A stretch of DNA of 64,000 nt from positions 248,001 to 312,000 of the forward strand of contig NZ_QVMJ01000001.1 of NCBI RefSeq assembly GCF_010500955.1. Reading direction: 5' to 3'. Below the pieces are notes generated by a model that was not told the DNA's origin, made no database searches, and was given only the letters and a program-made list of their open reading frames with translations. The translations under genes were made by a program, and so were the position numbers. The stretch is from Bacteroides sp. 519 (GTDB lineage Bacteria; Bacteroidota; Bacteroidia; Bacteroidales; Bacteroidaceae). Shown piece by piece: positions 43,352-53,184 of this stretch. Numbering within the stretch: position 1 is the first letter of the stretch; each line of letters begins with the position of its first letter.

Positions 43352-43708
43352 TTAATTTTTTGATTGTTTTTTACTTCTTACATATTCACCGCCGGAGGAT
43401 AATAGTATTCGGTCGGTTTCACTATCATAGCTTACCAGTATGGAAAATCCTGTTTCGATAAACAGGTATCCGTCCTTTTCTATGATTTGATAGGTTTCCG
43501 CACGGGTTTCACCCCTGCGGGTTCTTCGTTGCATGGTTACTTTATAGCCATCCGCACTTTCAAAGACCGTGAATGATGGTCGGTTTGTAACGCTTTCCCA
43601 ATGACCGCACATGGCTTTCAGTCGGTCGGCGTTTGTTTCTTTGCAGGAAGACAAAGCCAGTAGAATAGCACAGAGAAGCACCGGGAAGATGATTTTTATT
43701 TGTTTCAT
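43352..43708 (-). CDS. DUF3876 lipoprotein of the transfer operon
   Basis: 118 residues: lipoprotein signal (LLCAILLALSSCKE, lipobox cysteine) then a small beta domain containing LKAMCGHWESVTNRPSFTVF, typical of DUF3876. It sits between traG and traI, the place of traH in CTnDOT nomenclature. Exact role unknown. Confidence 0.85.
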   Translation of the reverse strand: MKQIKIIFPVLLCAILLALSSCKETNADRLKAMCGHWESVTNRPSFTVFESADGYKVTMQRRTRRGETRAETYQIIEKDGYLFIETGFSILVSYDSETDRILLSSGGEYVRSKKQSKN

Positions 43709-43720
43709 ATTGATTTGATT

Positions 43721-46222
43721 TTAATTGGGATTACGCTTACTTTCGGCAATCTGTTTAATAGCCAGTTCAAGGTCGCCATCCAGCCTTTCGGCAAGTTGGA
43801 ACAGTTCGAGTTTTTCAGTTTCTTCCGTTGTAAATGCGTAATACTCTTCCAAACTCACTTCTGTGGCATATACAGCCGACTGTACGCCACCCAGTCCTAT
43901 CCATACTTCTTTGTACTTCCGTCCCGGATGGTTCGCCATGTTGATGGAAAGTATTTGCGCTTTTTCTTTGTCGGTCAAACCCAGCATCGCTTGTATGCTA
44001 TCGAACTTGTTCATGTATTTGCGCTGGTCGAGCAGGATTTTACAGTCGGAGTTCGTTATGATGGATTCTTTCACAATGGGAGAATGGACAATATCGTCCA
44101 CTTCCTGCGTTACCACCACCGCTTCGCCGAAGTATTTACGCACCGTTTTGAACAGGTATTTCAGGTAATGTGCCATGCTGTCTTTGGCGATAGCCTTCCA
44201 AGCTTCTTCCAAAAGCAGCATCTTACGGATACCCTTTAACCGCCTCATTTTGTTTATGAAAACTTCCATCAAAATGATTGTAACCACAGGGAAAAGAACT
44301 GGGTTATCTTTGATGGCATCCACCTCAAAAACGATGAAGCGTTTGTTCAACAAGTCCAGTTCCTTATCCGAGTTCAACAGGTAATCGTATTCGCCACCTT
44401 TATAGAAAGGTTGTAGTACGAACAGGAAATTATCAATATCGAAATCCTTTTCCCTGACATTCTGTTCGTTCAGGTTATTCCGGTAATCATTTTTGATAAA
44501 TTCGTAAAAGGAATTAAAACTGGGTACGATGGACTTATCCTGTGTAATCCGGTTAATAAAATCGCTTACAGCATTGGACAAGGCAACGCTTTCCGCCCCG
44601 GTGGGTTTTTCATGCTCCTGTTTCCACAAGGTCAGGATAAGCGTTTTGATGGATTCCCGCTTCTCAATATCGAAGACATTATCTTCGGTATAGAATGGAT
44701 TAAATGAAATCGGGTTATCTTCGGTATATGTAAAATACACACCATCTTTCCCGCCAGTCTTCCGGTGGATTAATTCGCATAATCCCTGATAGGAATTTCC
44801 GGTATCCACTAACAGGACGTGTGTACCCTGTTCGTAATACTGGCGTACCATGTGGTTGGTAAAAAAGGATTTTCCACTTCCGCTCGGCCCAAGAATGAAT
44901 TTATTACGATTCGTAATAATTCCTTTTTTCATGGGCAAATCGGAAATATCAATATGAAGCGGTTTTCCGGTAAGCCTGTCCACCATCTTAATCCCGAACG
45001 GGCTGGGTGATGATTGGTAGTTCGTTTCTTCCGTGAAGAAGCACAAAGCCTGTTCAATAAATGTAAAGAAGGATTCTTCCGCCGGAAAATCGGCTTCATT
45101 GCCGGGGATACCCGCCCAGTAAAGGGTCGGGGTATCCGTTGTATTGTGGCGGGGCTTGCACTCCATCAAGGCAAGCTGGCTTCCCACATCATTTTTGATA
45201 TGCTTTAATTCCTCTTTATCATCCGCCCATGCCATTACGTTACAATGGCAGCGAACGGAGGTCAAACCCTGACTGTGCGCTTCGTTCAGGTATTCCTCTA
45301 TCCACTCTTTGTTCACCTGATTGGAACGGCTGTATTTGGACAGCGAGTGCATATTACGGGCTTGCTTCTCAAAGCGTTTCAGGTTCTCCGCATGGTCGTC
45401 TATAAAGATATACTGGTTATAGATATGGTTACAGGAAAGCAATACGCCCACAGGCGAAGCGAACGACAAACGGCAGTCGCTACGGTCGGTGGACAGCTTT
45501 TCGTAACGGGAATCAGTAGTAACTGCACCCGGCAGGTCTTCCACATCCGAAAGCGTATGCAAGCATAAAATATTATCGCCGATACGCATATCTTCGGGGT
45601 TCAGTTGCATATCCAGTAGTGTAGTCGTATCACTCTGCGACAAGGAAAAGTATTTTTCAATAATCCCAGCTTTTTCCGGCGTTCCGGTAATATCATCCGA
45701 AGTCAGACGGGTAAGGGTGATAAATCCCGAATCGTTCATAATCCGTTCAAACTGCCCTACCGATTCCAAAAACTTCGTTACCGTTTCTTTATCCTGAATT
45801 TCCTTTGGGATGATGAAGCCCCGGCAAAGCGTATTAAAATTACTTTGGGTACGGCTTCTTTCCTTTGTGGTTTTAGTCAGGAACAGGTAACAGGTATGAT
45901 TCAGGAACGGTCTTTCATTGAAATGCCGTTCAAAGCTTCGGGACAGGAAACTTAACCCATCCTTTTGAATTTCAGGGGTATAGTTTTCCTTAATAAACCA
46001 GTCCTGCTTATGCACAATACTGTAATCGGGCAATACTTTGATTGCCTTATGCCAAGCGGAATGTATCGCTTCGTATTCGACCCCGGTAACGGTGAACAGT
46101 TCGGGTAGTTCAACCCGGAACGCCACCGTAATATCGGCATCCTTACTGATGATACAATCGTGTTCGGCTGCCAGCAGGGGAAATTTACTTTCCAATGTGG
46201 CAGCTTTTAATATATTCCTCAT
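43721..46222 (-). CDS. traG: Conjugation ATPase TraG (VirB4-like)
   Basis: An 833-residue cytoplasmic ATPase that powers assembly of the transfer channel. The N-terminal VirB4 domain (FPLLAAEHDCIISKDADITV) leads to Walker A FILGPSGSGKSFFTNHMV (near residue 450) and Walker B KMLLLEEAWKAI. QEVDDIVHSPIVKESIITNS and the end LAIKQIAESKRNPN are typical of Bacteroides TraG. It overlaps traF by 4 bp. Confidence 0.96.
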   Translation of the reverse strand: MRNILKAATLESKFPLLAAEHDCIISKDADITVAFRVELPELFTVTGVEYEAIHSAWHKAIKVLPDYSIVHKQDWFIKENYTPEIQKDGLSFLSRSFERHFNERPFLNHTCYLFLTKTTKERSRTQSNFNTLCRGFIIPKEIQDKETVTKFLESVGQFERIMNDSGFITLTRLTSDDITGTPEKAGIIEKYFSLSQSDTTTLLDMQLNPEDMRIGDNILCLHTLSDVEDLPGAVTTDSRYEKLSTDRSDCRLSFASPVGVLLSCNHIYNQYIFIDDHAENLKRFEKQARNMHSLSKYSRSNQVNKEWIEEYLNEAHSQGLTSVRCHCNVMAWADDKEELKHIKNDVGSQLALMECKPRHNTTDTPTLYWAGIPGNEADFPAEESFFTFIEQALCFFTEETNYQSSPSPFGIKMVDRLTGKPLHIDISDLPMKKGIITNRNKFILGPSGSGKSFFTNHMVRQYYEQGTHVLLVDTGNSYQGLCELIHRKTGGKDGVYFTYTEDNPISFNPFYTEDNVFDIEKRESIKTLILTLWKQEHEKPTGAESVALSNAVSDFINRITQDKSIVPSFNSFYEFIKNDYRNNLNEQNVREKDFDIDNFLFVLQPFYKGGEYDYLLNSDKELDLLNKRFIVFEVDAIKDNPVLFPVVTIILMEVFINKMRRLKGIRKMLLLEEAWKAIAKDSMAHYLKYLFKTVRKYFGEAVVVTQEVDDIVHSPIVKESIITNSDCKILLDQRKYMNKFDSIQAMLGLTDKEKAQILSINMANHPGRKYKEVWIGLGGVQSAVYATEVSLEEYYAFTTEETEKLELFQLAERLDGDLELAIKQIAESKRNPN

Positions 46223-46548
46223 GCGTGCTTCTGTCTTTTATAGGTGAATAATCGGGGGATGGCTTTCCGGTTGATAATGTACCGGGGATGGCTTCTGCGG
46301 GCGGTCATTTTCATAAGACCGTGAGTACCGTATTTATCATTCAGCATAAAAGTGAAGTACACAAGAGCCGAAGCCGCTACGACCCCGAACCCGATGCAAA
46401 CCCACTGGTTTATACCTATCATGTAAAGAATGATGAACAATACGAAGACGGCAAGTAGCCCGCCTGCAAAAATGAAAAGGTATTGGCTGCGAAGCCCTTT
46501 GAACTCCGCAGGTTTTCCAATCCCCCTGTTAATTGAATAGCTAATCAT
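46219..46548 (-). CDS. traF: Conjugative transfer protein TraF (DUF4133, VirB3-like)
   Basis: 109 residues from ATG 46548: SINRGIGKPAEFKGLRSQYL, then two membrane helices and the tail PRYIINRKAIPRLFTYKR. An in-frame ATG 75 bp upstream would read through the traE stop region, so I reject it. It is a VirB3-like inner-membrane protein coupled to traG. Confidence 0.9.
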   Translation of the reverse strand: MISYSINRGIGKPAEFKGLRSQYLFIFAGGLLAVFVLFIILYMIGINQWVCIGFGVVAASALVYFTFMLNDKYGTHGLMKMTARRSHPRYIINRKAIPRLFTYKRQKHA

Positions 46549-46559
46549 AACACCTATGA

Positions 46560-46856
46560 TTACAGGAAGAATGAACGAAGGATGGTAGCAGCCACAATCA
46601 GGAAGATACAAGCCCCGAACCATGAAGCTGCGGTTTTGCTTGTATCCGGGTCACCCGAACTGAACTTGTTATACACCTTTACACCCCCAATCAAACCAAC
46701 GACAGCCCCAATGGCATACACCAACTTTGTCGCCGGGTCAAAATAGCTGGTAACCATGTTTGTAGCTTCTGTAATACCACCTACGCCGTTGCCCTGTGCA
46801 AATGCGGAAGTTGCAGCCAAGACGATGGCTGCGGAAAGAAATATTTTCTTTTTCAT
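46560..46856 (-). CDS. traE: Conjugative transfer protein TraE (DUF4134)
   Basis: 98 residues: cleavable signal (LSAAIVLAATSAFAQ), then NGVGGITEATNMVTSYFDPA and two hydrophobic helices. This VirB2/pilin-like arrangement defines DUF4134. It is followed by traF after 11 bp. It is preceded by the same leader found at traN, so transcription or translation probably restarts here. Confidence 0.92.
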   Translation of the reverse strand: MKKKIFLSAAIVLAATSAFAQGNGVGGITEATNMVTSYFDPATKLVYAIGAVVGLIGGVKVYNKFSSGDPDTSKTAASWFGACIFLIVAATILRSFFL

Positions 46857-46940
46857 TATAAACTTGATTTTATGATGCCGGAAAGCGGGTGGATAGTCCG
46901 CTATTCCGGCGGGATTAATAATTGAGAATTTTTGTGGTTG
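46857..46940 (-). promoter_or_regulatory. Conserved leader of traE with AACCACAAAAATT box
   Basis: On the minus strand AACCACAAAAATTCTCAATT is followed by ATTAATCC, then GCCGGAA with TTCCGGC enclosing GCGG..CCGC, then the start region. Compared with the traN leader, the hairpin arms differ in several bases but keep a GC-rich stem, so an RNA structure is likely. Confidence 0.6.
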
Positions 46941-47018
46941 GTCTTCTGACCTTTTTTGAATGGTTAAGCCCAGCTAACCGTAATCTTTTTCTTTCATACC
47001 TGATTCGTTTTAAAGGTT

Positions 47019-47636
47019 CTACATATAGTCGTTCATATCGAACGCCTGTAAATCTTCGGGGCTGGCTTCGTTTGGCGGGGCGATAAATACAGCATCGTAT
47101 TTACCCAGCATTTCCGCCACCCGTACCATGCCCCCGTTTATCTGTTCCATCATTGTGTCGTACAGGCTGGTTTGTTGCATAACCGACAAGGTTTGCAGGG
47201 CTTTCCGTTCCTCTTCTTCCGGGGCTTCCTGCTCCCTGACGACCTGTACCGCTTGTGCCATTTCTTCAAAGGAGATACCCCGTGCCGACTGACCTTCACC
47301 GCCAGTGATAAGTGCGATTTCTTCTGCTTCCAGTTCATCTTCCGGTACTTCATCTTCATACTTCATTTCAAATTCAACATCCATCGGCTGCGGGGTGTCT
47401 TCCGTGTCAGCCGGGGCAAATATAGAAGCATTATCAACCCCTTTAGAAAACTGGCTTTCAGTGTCTTCGTATGGCGTTACTTGTCTTAACCGGAAAGTTG
47501 TTTTACCTACGACAGCCTTTTCGTTTTTACGGTTGCCGGGGCTTTCGGAAGAGGAACTGTTTGCTTCCTTCCTGAACCGAAAAAACAGGACGAGGTAATA
47601 AAGGACAACCCCAGCTATCATTAATTTTAGTATCAT
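47019..47636 (-). CDS. Conjugative transfer protein TraD-like
   Basis: 205 residues with an N-terminal membrane helix (LKLMIAGVVLYYLVLFFRF), a disordered acidic middle (EMKYEDEVPEDELEAEEIAL) and a C-terminal segment with TLSVMQQTSLYDTMMEQING. This matches the position and make-up of TraD/DUF-type proteins upstream of traE in CTnDOT-like elements. It overlaps the preceding DUF3408 gene by 4 bp. Confidence 0.75.
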   Translation of the reverse strand: MILKLMIAGVVLYYLVLFFRFRKEANSSSSESPGNRKNEKAVVGKTTFRLRQVTPYEDTESQFSKGVDNASIFAPADTEDTPQPMDVEFEMKYEDEVPEDELEAEEIALITGGEGQSARGISFEEMAQAVQVVREQEAPEEEERKALQTLSVMQQTSLYDTMMEQINGGMVRVAEMLGKYDAVFIAPPNEASPEDLQAFDMNDYM

Positions 47637-48067
47637 ATCGGGCTTTCAAAAGTTTTCTTATACAGTTCGTTGATTTCGTCCTGATACTGGTCGAAGTGAT
47701 TCAGGATAATTGTTTCCACATAGCTGCTTACAGTCGCTTTTCGTTCACCGATAACCATTACTATTTTCATAAGCTTTTCATGGGTGGAACGACTTACATA
47801 TATCGGCTGGCGGTCGGGAAGTTCCATTTTCTGAAAATAGGTTTCCCGGTAATCGGTAGGGGTACTTTTCTTCCGGCGGGTAGTTTCCCGGATGGTTTTT
47901 GCTTCCGGTTGCTGGACAGGTTCTACCACAGTTTCCTGTCTTACTTCCGGCGTATCCGGTTCTTTACTTACTGCTTTAGGTGAAATTTCCTGTTTCATGG
48001 GTAAACCCTGTGAAATGATTTCTTTCATAAAATCTTCATCCACCTGTACTTTTTCCTGTTTTGCCAT
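47633..48067 (-). CDS. DUF3408 protein (TraB/TraC position)
   Basis: 144 residues. A variable N-terminus rich in P, E and K precedes a C-terminal ribbon-helix-helix-like domain (PIYVSRSTHEKLMKIVMVIG, ATVSSYVETIILNHFDQYQD). DUF3408 proteins follow the ParA-like gene in Bacteroides CTns. They may act as its DNA-binding partner. It begins 1 bp after the ParA gene ends. Confidence 0.88.
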   Translation of the reverse strand: MAKQEKVQVDEDFMKEIISQGLPMKQEISPKAVSKEPDTPEVRQETVVEPVQQPEAKTIRETTRRKKSTPTDYRETYFQKMELPDRQPIYVSRSTHEKLMKIVMVIGERKATVSSYVETIILNHFDQYQDEINELYKKTFESPI

Positions 48068-48068
48068 A

Positions 48069-48833
48069 TTAGTATAGTTTTATAATGTATCCTATTTCAG
48101 CCACCAACTCTTCAAGGTTGCTGCCTTTTATCATTCGCTTATCCGCAGGGAACAGAGTGGAACGGAAGACAGAAGTTTTATCACCGGACAGTTCCTTTTT
48201 GTAGCGTTTGGTATCCGGGATAAAGGTTTTCATAAGGGGTAATTTCAGTTCGCCGATGGTATTTTCATAAATTTTATACAAGTCGGTTTTCTCCCTGCCA
48301 TCGACCTGATTCCAAAATAGGTGTAAACCTTGTATCCGGTAAGCTTCATTCTGTACCAGCAGGTTGTTTACCGTCATGGCGAATGAAAGACTGCTTTCCA
48401 GTACCACCCGGTCGGCGGTAATCGGTGTAAAGATGTAGTCCATAGAAGCCAGCGAACTGATAATACCTTCGCTGTTCACCGTTCCCGGCAGGTCGAAAAA
48501 GACCACATCCATTTCCATCGGCTCTGTTTTCAGGAACTCTTCGGCTGTACTGATGGCAGCTTCGGGAGTGCTGCACAAGACCGGATAGGCTTTCTTTCCC
48601 AATGCTTTGAACTGATTAAAGGCAAGCACCTTGTAATTGGTATCATTGTTTACCTGTTCACCGTCCCGTTTACGCATGGCACTGATACTGTGCTGCGGGT
48701 AGTCGCAATCGACAACCGCTACATTGTAGCCTTTCAGGTAATAGAGATAGCTTGCCACCAATACCGTGAAAGTGGTTTTACCGACCCCGCCCTTTTGGGT
48801 GGAGAAGGCTACTAATAATGTTTCTTTCTTCAT
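48069..48833 (-). CDS. traA: ParA-family ATPase (TraA)
   Basis: 254 residues. The deviant Walker A motif STQKGGVGKTTFTVLVASYL, VDCDYPQHS and DVVFFDLPGTVNSEG mark a ParA/MinD-type ATPase. It is the first gene of the leftward tra operon and is called TraA in CTnDOT. It probably positions or stabilises the excised circle or recruits it to the channel. The promoter should lie in the gap to the right. Confidence 0.92.
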   Translation of the reverse strand: MKKETLLVAFSTQKGGVGKTTFTVLVASYLYYLKGYNVAVVDCDYPQHSISAMRKRDGEQVNNDTNYKVLAFNQFKALGKKAYPVLCSTPEAAISTAEEFLKTEPMEMDVVFFDLPGTVNSEGIISSLASMDYIFTPITADRVVLESSLSFAMTVNNLLVQNEAYRIQGLHLFWNQVDGREKTDLYKIYENTIGELKLPLMKTFIPDTKRYKKELSGDKTSVFRSTLFPADKRMIKGSNLEELVAEIGYIIKLY

Positions 48834-49442
48834 TTCTTTAATTCTTTATTGTTTTACTTCATTATTGATTGACTGCTTCATTCTGTGCAGTATTGATTTC
48901 CATATTGTTATCTGTAATTCAATCTGTCTTTATCGACTTGCAGACATATTGTTTTATTGATTGCTTGAAATATTGATTTCAGTATTTCTTGCTTTCTTGA
49001 AATCAGTAAACCAGTCTTTCCATATTGCCCGGTTCATTCCAATATTTCTATCGGTATTTACCGCTTTACTTATCTGTTTCAATCCTGATTTCGAGAACAA
49101 ATAAATGGAGAAAAACCGTCCGTTTTTGAAAGTGGCTTCGTATGGCTTTAGATGGCTTCGCTTGTCCTATAATGTGCTATGGCACAGCATAATTAATCCC
49201 TGTTACTTTGCACCGGAATCTTATTTGAACCGATAAAAAGGCATCCGTTCAATAGCTTCCCGGAGTTCATTTATCTTATGGCTAACTGCTAATCCGTCCC
49301 ATGACGGATTTTATTTGCGCCGTGCAAATAGCAAGGTGTGTTCTGCGCAGCTTGAAATTCTTTCAGCAGCTTAGAACCCCTTGCCCGGACAAGCCGGGAT
49401 GGGTTGTACTCCGAAGTCGTAAACCCTTAAAAAAATAATGGT
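48834..49442. other. Regulatory gap and candidate oriT between traA and mobA
   Basis: No gene is seen in 609 bp. The left part is AT-rich with four TATTGATT copies at 48863, 48891, 48955 and 48971, which could bind the ParA/DUF3408 partner. The right part is GC-richer with short hairpins, such as CCCGG-acaag-CCGGG at 49384-49398 and a GCGC-rich area near 49315-49355. In CTnDOT-type elements oriT is in this gap just before the mob genes. The nick site is not identified. Confidence 0.5.
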
Positions 49443-49880
49443 ATGGGAAAAGAAAAAACGAATGTGCCACAATCCGGTGGCAAAGGACGAAAGCCAAAGG
49501 CAGACCCGGCAGTTTTCCGGTATTCGGTCAGCTTCAATGCAACTGACCATGCCCGTTTTTTGGCTCTTTTTGAACAGTCCGGTATGCGGACGAAAGCGCA
49601 TTTTATCATAGAAAGAATCTTTGGCGGTTCATTCAAAGTGATAAAAATTGATAAGGCAGCAGTCGATTATTACACACGCCTGACAACTTTTTACGCTCAA
49701 TTCCGGGCAATAGGCGTGAATTATAATCAGATTGTGAAGGCTCTGAATACCAATTTTACCGAAAAGAAAGCCCTTTCTTTTCTCTATAAATTGGAAAAAG
49801 CGACCGAAGAACTGGTGGTATTAAGCCGGAAAATTATCGAACTCACACAGGAATTTGAACAGCGATGGTTGCAAAAATAA
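49443..49880 (+). CDS. mobA: Mobilization accessory protein MobA
   Basis: 145 residues. A basic N-terminus (GGKGRKPKADPAVFRYSVSF) and a ribbon-helix-helix/MobC-like domain (KAHFIIERIFGGSFKVIKID, RAIGVNYNQIVKALNTNF) fit the relaxosome accessory protein that bends oriT for the relaxase. It overlaps mobB by 16 bp, so they are coupled. Confidence 0.9.
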   Translation: MGKEKTNVPQSGGKGRKPKADPAVFRYSVSFNATDHARFLALFEQSGMRTKAHFIIERIFGGSFKVIKIDKAAVDYYTRLTTFYAQFRAIGVNYNQIVKALNTNFTEKKALSFLYKLEKATEELVVLSRKIIELTQEFEQRWLQK

Positions 49881-51127
49881 ATGTGGGAAGTTCGCTTTTC
49901 GGTGCGCTGGCATACAATCAGAATAAGGTTGATGAAGAACAAGGCAAGGTGCTTTTCAGCAACCGGATGTTTGAAAGTGAAGACGGTAATTTCAACATCC
50001 AGCGTTGCATGGAAAGTTTTGAAATGCACCTGCCCCAAGACATCAAAACCGAAAAGCCCATAATCCATATATCCCTGAATCCGCACCCAGACGATAAACT
50101 TTCGGATGAACAGTTATCGGAGATTGCACAGGAGTATATGGAGAAGCTGGGTTATGGCAATCAGCCCTACATGGTTTACAAGCATGAAGACATCGACCGC
50201 CACCACCTGCATATCGTATCCTTACGGGTGGACGAGAACGGCAAAAAACTGAATGATAAGTTTGAACACCGCCGGAGCAAGGACATTACACGGGAACTGG
50301 AAGGAAAATACGGTCTGCATCCTGCTGAAAAGAAACAGCAGCAGGAATACTACCAGTTCCAAAAGGTCGATTATGCTGCGGGCGATGTAAAGCACCAGCT
50401 TTCCAATACGGTTAAAGGCGTTGTTAATACCTATCAGTTCCAGAGTATCGGGGAACTGAATACCCTATTATCATTATACAATGTACGTGCGGAAGAAGTC
50501 AAAGGAGAAGTTCGGGGCAAGGCTTATAACGGTATAGTTTATTCCGCAACCGATGATAAAGGCGAAAAGTTAGGTAATCCCATCAAGTCTTTCCGGCTGG
50601 GTAAGTCGGTCGGTTATGAAGCATTGGAGCGCAAGATAGGACAATCAGCAACCAAATGGAAAGACGGTAAACTGAAAGCCAATATCAAAGGTTGGATAAG
50701 CGAAGCGTTGAAAGCTTCCGGCTCAAAGGAACAATTTGAAAAAAATCTGAAAGAAAAAGGTATTGAAGTTGTATTCCGGCAGAACCCGGAAGGGCGCATC
50801 TATGGTGCAACCTTTATCGACCACGAAAACAAAGCCGTCCTGAACGGCTCTCGTTTAGGAAAGGAATTTTCTGCTAATGTATTTAATGACCTGTTTAGAG
50901 AATCCCATGTAAACGAGGGATACACAAAACAGGCTGTTCCAAAAGAACCGTTCACACCTTCGGCAGAACCGTTCGTGCCGTCAGAACGACAATCTGAAAA
51001 CGGGGAATCTACAATCGGAAGTCTTTTCAGCATCCTGCCCGGTGGCAGCGATTCATCGGCTGGGAATGATAAAACCCCGCCAACTCCCAAGAAAAAGAAA
51101 AAACGCCGTTACGGACGGCAGATGTAA
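49865..51127 (+). CDS. mobB: Relaxase MobB
   Basis: 420 residues of a MobP-like relaxase. The metal-binding histidine motif is HEDIDRHHLHIVSLRVDENG (about residues 109-128). The N-terminal INVGSSLFGALAYNQNKVDE holds the candidate nucleophile tyrosine. It nicks oriT and is transferred with the strand. The tail is basic (PKKKKKRRYG). It is followed by mobC after 24 bp. Confidence 0.93.
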   Translation: MVAKINVGSSLFGALAYNQNKVDEEQGKVLFSNRMFESEDGNFNIQRCMESFEMHLPQDIKTEKPIIHISLNPHPDDKLSDEQLSEIAQEYMEKLGYGNQPYMVYKHEDIDRHHLHIVSLRVDENGKKLNDKFEHRRSKDITRELEGKYGLHPAEKKQQQEYYQFQKVDYAAGDVKHQLSNTVKGVVNTYQFQSIGELNTLLSLYNVRAEEVKGEVRGKAYNGIVYSATDDKGEKLGNPIKSFRLGKSVGYEALERKIGQSATKWKDGKLKANIKGWISEALKASGSKEQFEKNLKEKGIEVVFRQNPEGRIYGATFIDHENKAVLNGSRLGKEFSANVFNDLFRESHVNEGYTKQAVPKEPFTPSAEPFVPSERQSENGESTIGSLFSILPGGSDSSAGNDKTPPTPKKKKKRRYGRQM

Positions 51128-51151
51128 TAACAATCTAAAAAATAATCAATT

Positions 51152-53161
51152 ATGCAAAATGAAGATGATTTAAGAGGACTTGCCAAAGTCATGGACTTTA
51201 TGCGGGCAATCAGTATTTTATTTGTGGTAATCAATATCTACTGGTTTTGTTACCAGTCGATAGTAAACTGGGGTATCAATATCGGCGTACTCGATAAAAT
51301 ACTATTAAACTTTCAGCGAACCGCAGGGCTGTTCAGCCATATCCTGATAACGAAAGTATTTGCAGTGATATTCCTTGCCTTGAGTTGTTTGGGGACAAAA
51401 GGAGTGAAGGAAGAAAAGGTAACATGGACAAAAATTTACGTTTTCCTTGCTATTGGTTTTATCCTGTTTTTCCTGAACTGGTGGATGCTGTCTTTGCCAT
51501 TACCACTTTCGGCGAACGCTACCTTTTATATCCTGTCAATGGCGGGCGGATATTTATGTTTATTGGTTGCAGGGGTATGGATGTCCCGGCTACTCAAAAA
51601 CAATATGATGGACGATGTTTTCAATTTGGAGAACGAAAGCTTCATGCAGGAAACCCGCCTGATGGAGAATGAATATTCAGTAAATCTTCCATCACGTTTT
51701 TGGTATAAGAAAAAACAGCACAAAGGATGGATAAACGTGGTAAACCCGTTCCGGGCTACTATTGTGCTGGGTACTCCCGGTAGTGGTAAATCCTATGCAG
51801 TGGTGAATAATTACATTAAACAACAGATAGAGAAGGGTTTTGCACTTTACTGTTATGATTATAAGTTCCCGGACTTATCGGAAATCGCTTACAATCACCT
51901 GATGAACCATTCGGATGCTTATAAAGTAAAGCCCACCTTCTATGTTATCAATTTTGACGACCCACGCCGAAGCCACCGATGTAACCCTATCAATCCGGCT
52001 TTTATGACAGATATATCGGATGCTTATGAATCGGCATACACCATTATGCTGAACCTGAACCGAAGCTGGATTCAGAAGCAAGGCGACTTCTTTGTGGAAT
52101 CCCCGATTATCCTGCTGGCTGCGATTATTTGGTTTCTCAAGATATATAAGGGTGGAAAGTATTGCACGTTCCCGCACGCCATCGAGTTCCTGAACCGGAA
52201 GTATGCAGATACATTCGTTATCCTGACTTCCTACCCGGAATTGGAAAACTATCTTTCTCCCTTTATGGATGCGTGGGAATCGCAAGCCCAAGACCAGTTA
52301 CAGGGGCAAATCGCATCGGCTAAGATACCGCTATCGAGGATGATAAGCCCGGCATTGTACTGGGTAATGACGGGTGATGATTTTACGCTGGATATTAATA
52401 ACCCAGACGAACCGAAGATACTTTGTGTCGGTAATAATCCCGATAGGCAGAATATTTATTCCGCTGCTTTGGGACTGTACAACAGTCGTATTGTAAAGTT
52501 GATAAACAAGAAGGGACAGCTTAAAAGTTCGGTTATAATTGACGAATTGCCCACGATTTACTTTAGGGGATTAGATAATCTGATAGCTACCGCCCGTTCT
52601 AATAAAGTGGCAGTCTGTTTGGGTTTTCAGGATTACAGCCAGCTAACAAGGGATTATGGCGATAAGGAAAGTAAAGTAATCCAAAATACAGTTGGAAATA
52701 TTTTTAGCGGTCAGGTTGTAGGAGAAACAGCAAAAACATTGTCAGACCGATTTGGGAAAGTTTTGCAGAAACGCCAGTCTATGACAATCAACCGTCAGGA
52801 TAAATCTACCTCAATCAGTACACAGATGGACAGCCTGATACCTGCCAGTAAAATATCCAATCTTACGCAGGGGATGTTTGTGGGTGCGGTCAGTGATAAT
52901 TTTGATGAACGAATAGACCAAAAGATTTTCCATGCTGAAATTGTAGTGGACAACGAGAAGGTAAAGCGTGAAACAGCCCGCTATGAAAAGATACCGGAGA
53001 TTATCGACTTCCGAGATGCGAATGGCAATGACCTGATGAAAGAGCAAATCCAACTTAATTATGACCAGATAAAGCAGGATGTAAAGCAGATTGTCATTGA
53101 TGAAATGGAACGTATCAAGAACGACCCGGAGTTACAGCATTTGGTGAAAAGCGAGGAGTGA
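51152..53161 (+). CDS. mobC: Type IV coupling protein MobC (VirD4/TraG-like)
   Basis: 669 residues. Four N-terminal membrane helices (to about residue 145) precede the ATPase domain: Walker A VLGTPGSGKSYAVVNNYI and Walker B KSSVIIDELPTIYFRGLD. The QNTVGNIFSGQVVGETAKTL motif is typical. It connects the relaxosome with the TraG-powered channel. The gene is complete and ends before a strong bidirectional terminator. Confidence 0.95.
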   Translation: MQNEDDLRGLAKVMDFMRAISILFVVINIYWFCYQSIVNWGINIGVLDKILLNFQRTAGLFSHILITKVFAVIFLALSCLGTKGVKEEKVTWTKIYVFLAIGFILFFLNWWMLSLPLPLSANATFYILSMAGGYLCLLVAGVWMSRLLKNNMMDDVFNLENESFMQETRLMENEYSVNLPSRFWYKKKQHKGWINVVNPFRATIVLGTPGSGKSYAVVNNYIKQQIEKGFALYCYDYKFPDLSEIAYNHLMNHSDAYKVKPTFYVINFDDPRRSHRCNPINPAFMTDISDAYESAYTIMLNLNRSWIQKQGDFFVESPIILLAAIIWFLKIYKGGKYCTFPHAIEFLNRKYADTFVILTSYPELENYLSPFMDAWESQAQDQLQGQIASAKIPLSRMISPALYWVMTGDDFTLDINNPDEPKILCVGNNPDRQNIYSAALGLYNSRIVKLINKKGQLKSSVIIDELPTIYFRGLDNLIATARSNKVAVCLGFQDYSQLTRDYGDKESKVIQNTVGNIFSGQVVGETAKTLSDRFGKVLQKRQSMTINRQDKSTSISTQMDSLIPASKISNLTQGMFVGAVSDNFDERIDQKIFHAEIVVDNEKVKRETARYEKIPEIIDFRDANGNDLMKEQIQLNYDQIKQDVKQIVIDEMERIKNDPELQHLVKSEE

Positions 53162-53184
53162 GAAAATCTGTCTGTTTAGCAAAA

